From Prosopocoilus inquinatus (taxonomy: Eukaryota > Arthropoda > Insecta > Coleoptera > Lucanidae), in contig CM069873.1 in assembly GCA_036172665.1 (NCBI GenBank), positions 47,772,001 through 47,836,000 of the forward strand: a stretch of DNA of 64,000 bases, written 5' to 3'. Both the position numbers and the translations under genes were made by a program. The notes under the pieces are model-generated. The model ran no database searches. It was not told the DNA's origin and saw only the letters and a program-made list of their open reading frames with translations. This document shows, piece after piece, positions 21,277 through 30,729 of this stretch (position 1 is its first letter; each line of letters starts with the position of its first letter).

Positions 21277-21540
21277 TGTACCTCTAATCGACTAGCGAGT
21301 CGATTAGAGGTACACCAGTACACCAAAGGTACACCAAAAGAACGCCGAGATCTTTAATAACGGTGGAGTATTCCAAAGATTGACCATTTAGTTGATAATA
21401 AATAACAATTTGCGCTTTTTACGCGAGAAGGAAATTATTTTGCATTTGTCGACATTTAACACTTTAAATGTCGACAAATGTAAAACAAAATGGTCAATCC
21501 TTGGAAGACTCCACCGTTATTAAAGATCTCGGCGTTCTTT
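21277..21540. repeat. Inverted duplication within the RT gene
   Basis: Two nested inverted structures are present. GGTGTACCTCTAATCGACTA (21278-21297) is repeated inverted at once around GCGAG. The stretch 21337-21393 (AAAGAACGCCGAGATCTTTA through ATTGACCATTT) is the reverse complement of 21487-21541. TGTCGACATTTAACACTTTAAATGTCGACA at 21448-21477 forms a hairpin between them. Confidence 0.88.
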
Positions 21541-22355
21541 TTGATGACCGTCTTCTATTTAATCACCATGTCAATGACATTGTAGCTAAATCCATATCGC
21601 TTTTGGGCTTTATCGTAGGAACGTTGGTGACTTCACTAATCCCGCTGCCTTATTTGTTCTCTTTAATGCTTTTATCCTTTCACGACTCCGATATGCATCC
21701 CTTATTTGGTATCCGATTTATAATTGCCATACAGATGTCCTGGAACAAGTTTGGCGCAGATTTCTTAAGTTTCTTTGGTTTAAATAATATGGTGTGTATC
21801 CTCCTAGAGGTTTTCCTCATGAAACTCTACTTACGGTTCTTAATAGCTTATCGCTTGTTCATAGGAGACATCTCTCGGCTTTGCTTTTCTTACATAAGTT
21901 GATCCATAATCTCATTGATGCTGCTGCTCTCTTGGAAAAGCTTAGTTTTCATATACCGCGCATTACCGCCAGAAACTCTTTGACTTTTTATTTGTCTACC
22001 CGGAATACCAATGCTTTAATACGTTCTCCTATTTATATTGCCTGTACCCTATACAATAATCTTTGTAACAACATTGCTATCTTCAATCTAAATGTCGTCG
22101 CGTTTAGAAAGAGACTCTTCTTAATAACCACTTTTTTGCGTTCGCCGTGCCTTTCACTTCCTTATTAACTTACTTCTTTAATTTATTTGCTTTATTACCT
22201 CTCTTTTTTCTCTTTCGTTTTTCTCTTTCTTTCTTCCTTTCACTTCTACCTGTTTTTAGTTTTAGTTTTAGATGTAGCGTAGGTTTCGATCTTTTGTTAT
22301 TTTCTACCGCCTTTTTTGCTCTGTAATTGGTTTTTATAACTGTTGGGCAAATACG

Positions 22356-22391
22356 TATTATTATTATTATACATATTATTATTATTATTAA
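22356..22391 (+). repeat. Simple-repeat 3' tail of the non-LTR element
   Basis: A (TTA/ATT)n run marks the 3' end of the retrotransposon. Such tails are typical of the I/jockey/CR1 side of non-LTR elements. Confidence 0.75.
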
Positions 22392-22667
22392 TGGCAGCTG
22401 GGCAATATGCATTTATTTTAAGCGTACCCTGGGTTTTTAATGTGCCGTTTTCGTGTAGTTTCAGAAATGCATGGCTTAAAATTACCATTTCGACTGCACA
22501 TAAAATAAGTAACGATTTCACCTTCTTTGTGACCGTATTACCTTTATTAATAAAACTTGTTACAGTTTCGTTTTTAATTTTTGTTTCCAACTATAAAATT
22601 TATCCACTGATGAAAAATGCAGCTTTTCATTCTGTAGTCAATTATCGTGCCTATCTTTGAAGTGGTT

Positions 22668-23298
22668 TATTCTTTGATGACTCCAAATCACAAAGTGGGC
22701 ATTTTTTTGTATTAATATTTGAAGTGATATCTGTGACAATATCAGTTTTATTAGTATCTGTAGAGTTAGTTTAATGCTTGGTTTATACAGTCAGTAAAAC
22801 TAAAACTAAAAATCAACTAAAACTACAATTAAAACTATGCAAATGTTTCCGTTTCTATAAGCAAAAATAACGCATGCTCGTTGCACACCTAGCTGTGAAA
22901 ATTCCGTGGAGGGAATATTAACTGTAGAGAAAGAACAGTCAAATTTACGTTCATCCCGCCTTTTCCACTAACAATTGAAATAGACGAAATCTTAATTTTT
23001 AGTGAAGTTGTATAAACCGCTTCGTATCAGTACGGCCTTTCAATTTCTTAGTTGATAATTATTAATGTTTAGTTATTAGTTTTAATAACTGTATAAACCA
23101 CACTTTAATATGACGTTTGTAATTCACTTCATCATTAAAATTTTTCCCACTGTGTTCACACGAAAATTTATAGGTTATGGAATTTTTATATATGTTTGGA
23201 GCCAAATCGTTTCCATGAATCTTGTGAATGTGTCGTCGCATATTTGTGAGATTACTGAATACAGTTCCACATGCGTGGCATCTTGTATCCATTCCTGA
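22668..23298 (-). pseudogene. C2H2 zinc-finger protein fragment split by a MITE
   Basis: A minus-strand ATG at 23298 opens a frame with CHACGTVFSNLTNMRRHIHK (one C2H2 finger), then CEHSGKNFNDEVNYKRHIK (a second finger with a normal ligand spacing but an altered sequence). The frame then runs into MITE sequence at 23100. Beyond the MITE (below 22779) the minus strand again reads finger-like sequence (KKCPLCDLESSKNKPLQR). Fingers like these precede DNA polymerase in some Polintons, but a host zinc-finger pseudogene is equally possible. The upstream end abuts the LTR at 23319. Confidence 0.5.
22779..23100. mobile_element. MITE with GGTTTATACAGT ends (about 320 bp)
   Basis: The left end is TGGTTTATACAGTCAGTAAA and the right end TTTTAATAACTGTATAAACCA. 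The inverted arms include AAAACTAA words and ATCAACTAA / TTAGTTGAT. It interrupts the zinc-finger fragment. Non-coding. Confidence 0.75.
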
Positions 23299-23318
23299 AA
23301 TGTTTAGTATTTCATAGG

Positions 23319-23416
23319 TGTTATGTATTGATTGAGTTGTTATTACTAAAAACAGTTTTTCGAATAATAAAGTGATGTTAAAAATTCCACTTTTAATTTT
23401 CATCTCAAAATACACA
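23319..23416 (+). repeat. 5' LTR, internally deleted
   Basis: It begins TGTTATGTATTGATT and ends TCTCAAAATACACA. Compared with 27261-27401 it lacks about 43 bp after the first 15 bases. It contains AATAAA at 23367. Confidence 0.8.
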
Positions 23417-23420
23417 AAAA

Positions 23421-23434
23421 TTGGTGTCAGAAGT
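23421..23434 (+). promoter_or_regulatory. Primer binding site
   Basis: TTGGTGTCAGAAGT sits four bases after the 5' LTR and recurs in part after the 3' LTR (TTGGTGTCAGG). The position fits a tRNA primer site; I do not assign the tRNA. Confidence 0.65.
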
Positions 23435-23453
23435 TAAAACTGCAAGAAACACG

Positions 23454-24622
23454 ATGGAAGTGCCAGCAGAATTGCTACAAGCTATCACAAATATGTTAGC
23501 AAGTGCAATGCGTACATCTGCAACAAATATCGCTACCGGAGCAGGCTTTAGACAAACGAAAGCACCTAATTTTTCTATGGCGGAATACCATGCAGGAGAC
23601 AACATGACGATTGAAGATTATTTCAAGCGATTCGACTGGGCTCTGCAATTAAGTCGCATTCCGCAAGAGCAATTTGCTAATTACGCTCGAGTTTATATGG
23701 GCACAGAATTAAACAATGCGCTAAAATTTCTACTTAGTCCACGTTTGATAGAGGAGTTGAAAAGTATGACGAAAAACGTAGCACACTTATTAGTCATTTT
23801 AACAGAACAAAAAATAAATATGCCGAAAGTATCAAATTTCGCCACATAGCACAACATAGAGGTGAAGTAATCTCAAGTTTTGCCCTGAGACTTCCAAGTG
23901 CTGCACATTGTGGGAATGATGAATTTATGGACAGGATGTTGATGGAACAACTGCTACATGGTCCCGAATCTTGTGAGATGTGCGACGAAATTATAGCAAA
24001 GAAACCAACAACTCTTGAAGCAACACACAACACGGGCAATGCTGTTAAATCGGCTGGGATATCAACGACTTATGAATCGACCAATAAGTTAGGATATAGA
24101 TCACCGCAAGTCAAGAAAAATGGAAAGTGGACATCACAAAGAAGACCGGCATCACGGGGTCAAAGGCAGCAACAAAAGTCTCGCAGAAGCGAAATAAACG
24201 GACATAATGGACGTTTCAGTTGTAAAGGTTGTGGAGGACCGCATTCAAGAAACTACTGCAAATTTCTCAATGCGAAGTATTATCATTGTAGAAAGAAAGG
24301 TCACATCGCTAAAGTTTGCAAGTCGAAGAAATTGAGACAAGATAGTGGGAAAATCACAGAGTCAGATTCACCAGCAGACCACATCGAGGTTTTGGATTGT
24401 TTAAGTAAAGTTTGTGAGGTCAACAATGTCAAACCGTCCAGCAAGCAAATAATCAAAGTGAAAATTGCTGGACAGAACTTGGAAATGGAACTCGATACTG
24501 GTGCACCACGTGGTATTATTAACAAGAAAACATTAAGTAAGATCAAACCAAATTTTGTTTTAAAGTTAGACAATTTGCTAGTTACACAGGTCATCGTTTA
24601 CATTGTATTAGTCGCATTGTAG
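23454..24622 (+). pseudogene. gag: Gypsy gag and protease
   Basis: I place the start at the ATG at 23454; the frame is open further upstream, but that part is the primer site. Residues such as TIEDYFKRFDWALQLSRIPQ mark the Gag capsid-like region. A frameshift or stop at about 23849 breaks it, and the frame continues at 23927. Two zinc knuckles follow: CKGCGGPHSRNYC and YHCRKKGHIAKVC. The protease has LEMELDTGAPRGII (DTG active site) near 24490. The frame ends at 24622, with protease remnants (VDGDFESLFGREWI) in another frame to about 24720. Gag would form the particle that holds element RNA; this copy cannot make it intact. Confidence 0.88.
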
Positions 24623-24779
24623 TTAATGTTATAGCTGGAGCAACATTACAAAAGTTAACTTATATGTAGTCGATGGTGATTTTGAATCTCTCTTTGGTCG
24701 AGAGTGGATCGCACAATTTATAAATGAAATAAATTTTCCTAAATTATTTTCTAATTATGAACAGGTAGACACGATAGCC

Positions 24780-26132
24780 ATGGCAACTCCATGTTTGACA
24801 TCAGATCAGAAAATTCAACTTAAGCAATTTCTGACTCGTTATGATGATATTTTTAAGGATTTACCAGGAAAATTAATAGGATCTCCTGCCAAAATACACT
24901 TGAAGCCTGGCGCAGCATCCGTTTTCTGCAGAGCACGAGAGATACCACTGGCATTACGTGAGGCGTTGCAAAGGAAATCGACATCAAAATCGCATCCGGA
25001 TGTTACGAAAAAGTCGAGCACTCTGAGTGGCCTTCAACCACACCTGTAGTCGCTAAGAAGTCCTGAATTTCTTTGATGGCATACTTATTTTTGCGAATGG
25101 TTTTAACAATCTAATGGTGGCTCTGAACAGAACTTTGGAATGGATAAAATCACACGGACTCAAGTTTAACAGAGGAAAATGTGTATTCGCTACTCCGACT
25201 AACGAATTTCTGGGCCATAAGATAAATGCTGAAGGTGTGCACAAATCAGATAAACATGTAGAAGCCCTACGTAATGCACCAAAACCTAAGACACCTAAAG
25301 AACTTCAACTGTTTTTGGTTAAGGCAAACTATTATGGTTCTTTAGTCCCAGATCTATCGACTAGAGATCGTTCACTCCGAGACATGCTGCTTGTCGAGCC
25401 TTTTGCCTGTATACCTGCTGTTAAAAAAGCGTATGTTGAAATAAAAGAGATTTTAACTTCACCACAGGTCCTTATGCCTGACGCCAGTAAAACGGGTTTA
25501 GGAGTTGTCTTGTCACACCGGTTAGAAGACGGTCGAGAACGTCTTATTGCTTGCAAGCCGTACGATGACTGCTACCGAGCAGCCTTACCCACAAATTGAC
25601 AAGGAAGCACTGGTTACAGTGGGCAGTTAAAAAAATTTTCTATTATTTATACGCTCGTCATTTCACACTGATTGCGGATCATAAGCCCTTAACACAAATT
25701 CTTCACCCACAAAAGTCACATCCGGTGTTATGTATCAGGCGCATGGCAAATTACGTGGATTATCTTTCGCATTTCGATTATGATGTTTTATGTAAGCCAA
25801 CAAAAGCCAATACAAACGCAGATTATTGTTCTCGTATACCTTTAGGCAAAACAAATAACACCGTAAACAAGCTGATTATCAGAGAAGGAGAAGAAGAAAT
25901 GGTAGATGATTTTGATCATTTGTTTTGTCCGATAAAACAGGTGCCAGTTCATGCTAATGACATTGCTCAAGAGACAAGAAGAGATCCACACCTGGGTAGG
26001 ATTGTTCAACTGTTGGAAACCGGACAGGATCTTGGTCGTCATTGTTTTAAGGCTCCTGAAGTCCAGTGTACTCTTGCTGCAAAACGTTTGTTATTTGAAC
26101 ACAGAGTTGTAATACCACCGTCACTACGATAA
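24780..26132 (+). pseudogene. pol: Gypsy reverse transcriptase-RNase H with deleted RT core
   Basis: Positions 24780-25049 hold the pre-RT region (FLTRYDDIFKDLPGKLIGSP) and the start of the palm. The next recognisable block, near 25073, is the active-site strand, where the usual DD reads DG (FFDGILIFANGF). The fingers and palm between are missing, roughly a hundred codons. From 25114 the thumb is good: FLGHKINAEGVHKSDKHVEA. The connection and RNase H follow, with MPDASKTGLGVVLS and TLIADHKPLTQIL, and the frame is kept to 26132. Frameshifts lie at 25049-25114 and about 25599. RT activity is excluded. Confidence 0.9.
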
Positions 26133-26935
26133 CCGATTTTAAACGATTTACGTTCAGCTCACACAGACATTGTAAAAATGAAGGGTATGGCAAGATCTTT
26201 TGTTTTTTGGTCACATATCGATGCAGATATTGAACGAGTAGCGAAGACTTGTAATGAATGTGCCAGACATGCACATACTTCACCTAGATTTCGTGAACAT
26301 CACTGGAAGTACCCTAAAGCACCTTGAGGTAAGAGTGCACATTGATTATGCGAGTCTTGTACAGCAAATGGTTGGAGCTGAAAACTACGAATTCTACGAC
26401 TACGGCTTCAACCATTGCAATTTTAGACGAGATGTTCGCGACCTACGGTGTTCCTGTAACCATAGTTTCCGATAATGGGACACAATTCAAATCTGAAAAA
26501 TTTAAAACATTCTTACAATTGAGTGGGGTAAAGTACCATAAGCTAACTGCTCCGTACCATCCGTCAACGAATGGACTACCAGAGAGGTACGTGCAAACCG
26601 TCAAAGATGCGCTTCGCGCAATGGGAAATACTGCAGGCTCTTTGAGGAAAAATATGAACGAGTTTCTGCGACAGTGTCGTAAGGCTCCACATTCAAGTAC
26701 AGCACAACCTCCTGCACGACTTTTTCTGGGCCGAGATTAACATACACGTCTTGACTTGGTGCGACCAAATGATACGCATTCGGAAATCATGGAGAAACAA
26801 CGCGTTAAATTCAATGGATCATATCGTAGATTCCAGCCTGGTCGAGCTATTTATTTTCTTTCAGGTAGTCCTCAACTGAGAAAGTGGTTATCAGGTACAT
26901 ACGATTATCACAAGCCTTGTAGGTCTTCATTATGA
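26133..26935 (+). pseudogene. Gypsy integrase, internally deleted
   Basis: The N-terminal zinc-binding region shows CNECARHA near 26255. The first catalytic Asp appears as VHIDYAS near 26340; sequence between it and YSKWLELKTT is missing. The second Asp is in TIVSDNGTQF (about 26465) and the Glu in STNGLPERYVQTVKDAL. A C-terminal GPY-like region (FQPGRAIYF) follows to about 26935. A further frame (26932-27246) runs to the polypurine tract and looks like the tail of pol. Several stops are present. Confidence 0.87.
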
Positions 26936-27243
26936 GGTGGATTACTTTGGAAAACGATGTAAGACACCTAGATCAAATTAGACAGCATCAACAAGAGGAA
27001 GAAAAATTTCTAGAAAGCTTGCACCGTCGAGTACGTTTTCATAACAATTTAAGAAATTCTAATAGCAACGTCTGCAGCCACACCAGCAACACCTGTTCCA
27101 CCAACACAACGATGCCGCAACACAACGATCTAGATCTTTCAAATCAAATGTCCCTGCTGATTCCGTACAAAATCCTAAGGAACATCATAGAGTGTCTACA
27201 CCACGCAGATCAAGCGTATCCGACGACCTCAAGGTATCCAAAC

Positions 27244-27260
27244 TGAAGAAGGGGAAGAAA
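27244..27260 (+). promoter_or_regulatory. Polypurine tract
   Basis: TGAAGAAGGGGAAGAAA lies directly before TGTAATG, the first bases of the 3' LTR. Confidence 0.75.
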
Positions 27261-27401
27261 TGTAATGTACTGATTTATGTTAAAGGAATAAGCTCAAAGT
27301 TGGTGAAAATATATGAATAGTTGTTGTTACAAAAAGACAGTTTTTCGAATAATAAAGTGATGTTAAAAATTCCACTTTTCATTTTCATCTTAAAATACAC
27401 A
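27261..27401 (+). repeat. 3' LTR (141 bp)
   Basis: It starts TGTAATGTACTGATTTATG and ends TTAAAATACACA, matching the 5' LTR in its second half. AATAAA is at 27350. The LTR is short for a Gypsy element. Confidence 0.8.
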
Positions 27402-27419
27402 AAAATTGGTGTCAGGAAA

Positions 27420-27497
27420 TGTTATATATTGATTTATGTTAAAGGAATAAGTTCAAGGTTGGCGTTGTTAAAAAATATATGAATAGTTGTTGTTATT
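27420..27497 (+). repeat. Partial second LTR after a primer site copy
   Basis: After the 3' LTR come AAAATTGGTGTCAGG (primer site) and then TGTTATATATTGATTTATGT, the start of another LTR with a diverged sequence. It ends where a MITE terminus begins. Confidence 0.75.
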
Positions 27498-27587
27498 TTG
27501 TGAGCGAAAGAAAACACCTATTTTTTACATTTTGAAATAAAAATTCCACTTTTCATTTTTATTTCAATTTTATTTTATGTAAAAAAA

Positions 27588-27822
27588 TAGATGTTTTCTT
27601 TCGCTCACAAAATCGTAATCCAAACGTGTCTTGATTCAAAAACAGACATTCTTTTCTTTGAATCTCTCTATCTTTAAAACTTGTTTAGGTTGACTTGTGG
27701 TTCTTTACAATTGATCTGTCAATCGAAAATTCAAGTCACGTGTTTTGTTGCAACAACTACAAAATTGAGGTCCAAACTATTCGAAACACGATTCAAACTT
27801 TTAAACGAAAGAACGCACCTTA
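27588..27822. mobile_element. MITE, copy 2 (inverted relative to 3853-4084)
   Basis: The ends TAGATGTTTTCTTTCGCTCA and AAACGAAAGAACGCACCTTA are the terminal repeats. The body is the reverse complement of 3853-4084. An extra terminus of the same family (TTTGTGAGCGAAAGAAAACA) lies at 27497-27525 and forms a hairpin with the left end, suggesting one copy inserted into or beside another. Confidence 0.75.
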
Positions 27823-28197
27823 TGTTACTAAGGTTTTCAAATTTTCTTTAAATAATTACTTACCTAATCGATCTAACAAAAAGATGCAACACAAAGCAAA
27901 AATTATATATTAAGTTTTAATGTGATCACATTTTAACGAATAGCGTTGTAGCGCTACGTAGAAAGCAAATTTAAATAACTTTAACTCTAACACTCAACTT
28001 TAAAACTAAAAATTAAAGAATCCATCCAGAATCTCATATTCGCTTTAACACTTTAAATTTTAAAAGTTATTAAAGAGTTATTTAAATTTTTTTTTTGTTT
28101 TGTTTATTATAACGCTGCTCGTTGGTACATATTCATTTTTGTACTTTAATACACGCGGTCTCTCACGAACTGAACTCATGTGACTTACATTTAAATA
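27823..28197. other. No gene; weak inverted repeat
   Basis: AATTTAAATAACTTTAACTC near 27970 pairs loosely with AAAGAGTTATTTAAATTTTT near 28075, possibly an old MITE. Nothing else is supported. Confidence 0.35.
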
Positions 28198-28917
28198 TAC
28201 ACAGATAAAAACGCGGTGTTAGATTGAACACCGGTTTAATTCTTTTTGGTAGTTCCCTCGCGTCCATTTGCACAAGTAGTTAAACATAAAATGTTAAAAT
28301 TTAAAGGAGTGAAAGGTGTTAGTTTGACTACACAAAAATGTTGAAATTTTTCTTTCAAGGAGTTGCAGTTACACTTTTAATGGTCTTTAAATTACATTTT
28401 ACGGGTGTTACAGTTATACTTTTAAAGAATTGAAGTTATACTTTTTTCTTGAACAGTGTTAATATTACACTTTAGTGGTGTAAAATTGCACCTTTACCAA
28501 CTTAACCATTTACCAAGTTAACTACCTATAAGTATTACATTTTAATTTTAATTGATACTAACACATAAATGTTTAGCAGAATGCTTTTGGAACTTTTTAA
28601 CACCGTTTTGTTGTTGAAATAATATTTTTCTCCTAAAATGAGTTACATGCTCACCGATTCAGAAACATTTCAACACACAAATATGTTATTTTTATCTTCG
28701 ACCCCGCAAAAGTGTAATATTGTAATATGTGCTAATATTTATCCGTTTCTTATATTCAAAATTTGTAACTACTGTACAAGTAGTTAAATATACATCAAAA
28801 ATGGTTACTTTGACAAAATAAAAAAATAGTTTTTACTACTTTAGGTGAAATTTTTACTCTTTTGGTATAACGTTTAACTATTTACTCCTTAAACTCCACA
28901 AAATTTTTATCTGTGTA
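28198..28917. mobile_element. Non-autonomous DNA element with TACACAGATAAAAA ends
   Basis: TACACAGATAAAAA at the left and TTTTTATCTGTGTA at the right are perfect 14-bp inverted ends, 720 bp apart. The interior is full of short ACACTTTTAA / TTAAAGTGTAA-like words and has no frame. The superfamily is unknown. Confidence 0.6.
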
Positions 28918-30030
28918 GTTGTTAATTATAATAAAAAGATATAATGATATTATTCACGTATTTATTTGATAATGTGTGTACATAACTACATTAAACATGT
29001 GAATTAAAACTCTTTTTCAAAAAGCACGATGTTAATTTTTGCGTAAAATATGCGCACAGGTCACCAAAGTAAGTGGTTAATTCGACAATTCTCTGTCAGT
29101 TTTTCACAAGTTTTATACAAGACATATCACCGTGTCATACGGCCTACGAAAAACTTACATACATTTCTTAAATTATAAGTATGTCTTTTTGGTATTAAAC
29201 TTTAAAGATTATGATCTATAAAAAAGATATGCTTTATTTACCAACAAACAACTTTTACAAACTAGGCGGAAAAAGAAAAAATTCTTTTAACATTAATAGT
29301 CCGTTTGAATTCTTTCTCTGTTAATAGTAAAACGCATTATGCAGCTCTTATCAAGTATTTTAACTACTCAGTAGCGCACTAGCGCATCCACGGAATGCAA
29401 AAATATGAAGTGAAACGATGCAGGAAACGCATACAATTTCTAGCAACTTAACATTGCATTAAATAGTTATTCAAAATAATACATGTTATTACCCCAAACA
29501 GGTCTTGTACTTTAATAATTTAAAATATGTTAAATATAATGAAAAAAAATTCAACAAGATAAAAAATGAGAGGTTTTATTACTTTTTATTTTAACTAAAA
29601 TATAGTACCGTATGATTTTAAAAATTTTCGACAAAGGTTGGCCGTGAAGAGCAAAATACAGTAAAATTAGTTCGAGAAATTCGTAGTATGAAGAGAAAAA
29701 GTGGAATTGGTATACTTACAATCAGAACTGAAGAAGTTATTGGAAATTGTATTACAAATTTTTATACTTATATTGAATTAATTCATTCTAAACGTTTTGA
29801 TTTGCATAACTTCTCTTTATGTAGAATTTACAATACAAATAATTTGATATTGATATAAATTTTAAAATATCTGTTTATGGTTTATTCAGATAATGTTCAC
29901 GTTGATACAAAAGCGTTCTTATTTTAATTCCTATGAATAATATAAGAGAACGTAATAATCCTGTATAATAAGAATCAGTCCACCTGCTCTAAAAAATACT
30001 CAAGCAGGTGTTTTTTTTTTTAAATAAAGG
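28918..30030. other. AT-rich, nothing recognised
   Basis: No frame or element is supported. A hairpin (CACCTGC ... GCAGGTG) occurs at 29980-30012. Confidence 0.5.
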
Positions 30031-30300
30031 CCGTCGCCAACTACACCGTATCATACCATGACCGTATCAGGCCCAGCAACGGCATGCCGGATGTTAGAAA
30101 GGATCAGTATTGTACTGTTGCCGCGCCAGCACAACACGTTGTATGTCCGTTTGAACGCCTGCACAACGCGGTGAGTCTCCTGCATACACCGATTTGATAA
30201 CGTCGTGTGGCATACACGTCGGCCGTGCTGGGCACGGCACGACCCGGGGCGGACCGCTTACGGAACTGTGCAGTGAGTGGGCCCTAACTTATATAAATAC
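30031..30300. other. GC- and CpG-rich patch
   Basis: About 250 bp stands out from the AT-rich background, with many CG dinucleotides (CACGTCGGCCGTGCTGGGCA, CGACCCGGGGCGGACCGCTT) and a hairpin GCCGTGCTGGGCACGGC. TATATAAATA follows at 30291. It could be a promoter-like region or the terminus of an unrecognised element. No coding frame is supported. Confidence 0.4.
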
Positions 30301-30729
30301 CTACATATTAGCTGTTCACAATCTTTTTAGACTGTAGGGGGCTATGCTCCTTTTTTCGTTGAGTTACGTGCATGTATTTTGAGGAAGTCAAAATCTGACA
30401 TGAAAAATATAATGACAGTGTCACTTCAGCGGTACTCACTGTGCTGCCCATACGTAAATAACGTGAACTACGGTGGCATAATTAAAGTAAAAAGTAACTG
30501 AAAACAATTATATTTTTTATTATAATATCGTCAAAATGCCAAAAGTATATAAAAAAATTAAATTTATTTTTTACGTGTTTTTTAACATTAACATGTTAAA
30601 ACTATAAATATTGTTAGGAACTATTAGTTTTAACTCAATAGCACTCACATTACAAATTATGTTGTCCGTTTTTTACTGATTTCCATAAGTTTATCTGTTA
30701 TCAATTTGATTCGTTTAAGGACTACTTTT
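30301..30729. other. No recognised feature
   Basis: AT-rich sequence between the GC patch and the non-LTR element; no frame or repeat supported. Confidence 0.45.

Larger units (their letters stand above)
19850..22168 (+). pseudogene. ORF2 (endonuclease-RT) of the non-LTR element, inactivated
   Basis: The endonuclease begins with ICVTETWLFP near 19875 and breaks at about 19990. Unrelated sequence follows to about 20510. Coding resumes with the pre-RT region (FAFVKPLLFIFNEALKCGIF). The RT domain includes SNYRHISLLCNFSKVFE, EQHGFVEKRST and VDVVYTDLAKAFDRIDHKLL (first catalytic Asp). The second site reads YANDAKL where the family has YADD, so one catalytic Asp is Asn. An inverted duplication at 21277-21540 disrupts the thumb. 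Coding then continues with TVIKDLGVLFDDRLLFNHHV and, after another frameshift, a C-terminal tail to 22168. The copy cannot make active protein. Confidence 0.88.
18880..22391 (+). mobile_element. Non-LTR retrotransposon (CR1/jockey-like) with rearranged ORF2
   Basis: A 5' leader is followed by ORF1 (18938-19768), a broken ORF2 (about 19850-22168), a T-rich 3' UTR and a (TAT/ATT)n tail at 22356-22391. Order and tail are those of a near full-length non-LTR element. ORF2 carries an insertion in the endonuclease, a mutated RT active site and an inverted duplication. Confidence 0.85.
23319..27497 (+). mobile_element. Second Gypsy retrotransposon, with LTRs, internally deleted
   Basis: The order is 5' LTR (23319-23416, shortened), primer site, gag with zinc knuckles, protease, RT, RNase H, integrase, polypurine tract and 3' LTR (27261-27401). 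The primer site and part of another LTR follow (27420-27497). Both LTRs share the ACAGTTTTTCGAATAATAAA and TTAAAAATTCCACTTTT blocks. It lacks env and is only about 4.1 kb because the RT core and part of the integrase are gone. Confidence 0.9.

Noticed and set aside
22170..22660. Lys/Arg-rich and Ile/Asn-rich frames near 22.3 kb
   Set aside because: Translations of the T-rich 3' UTR and the (ATT)n tail of the non-LTR element.
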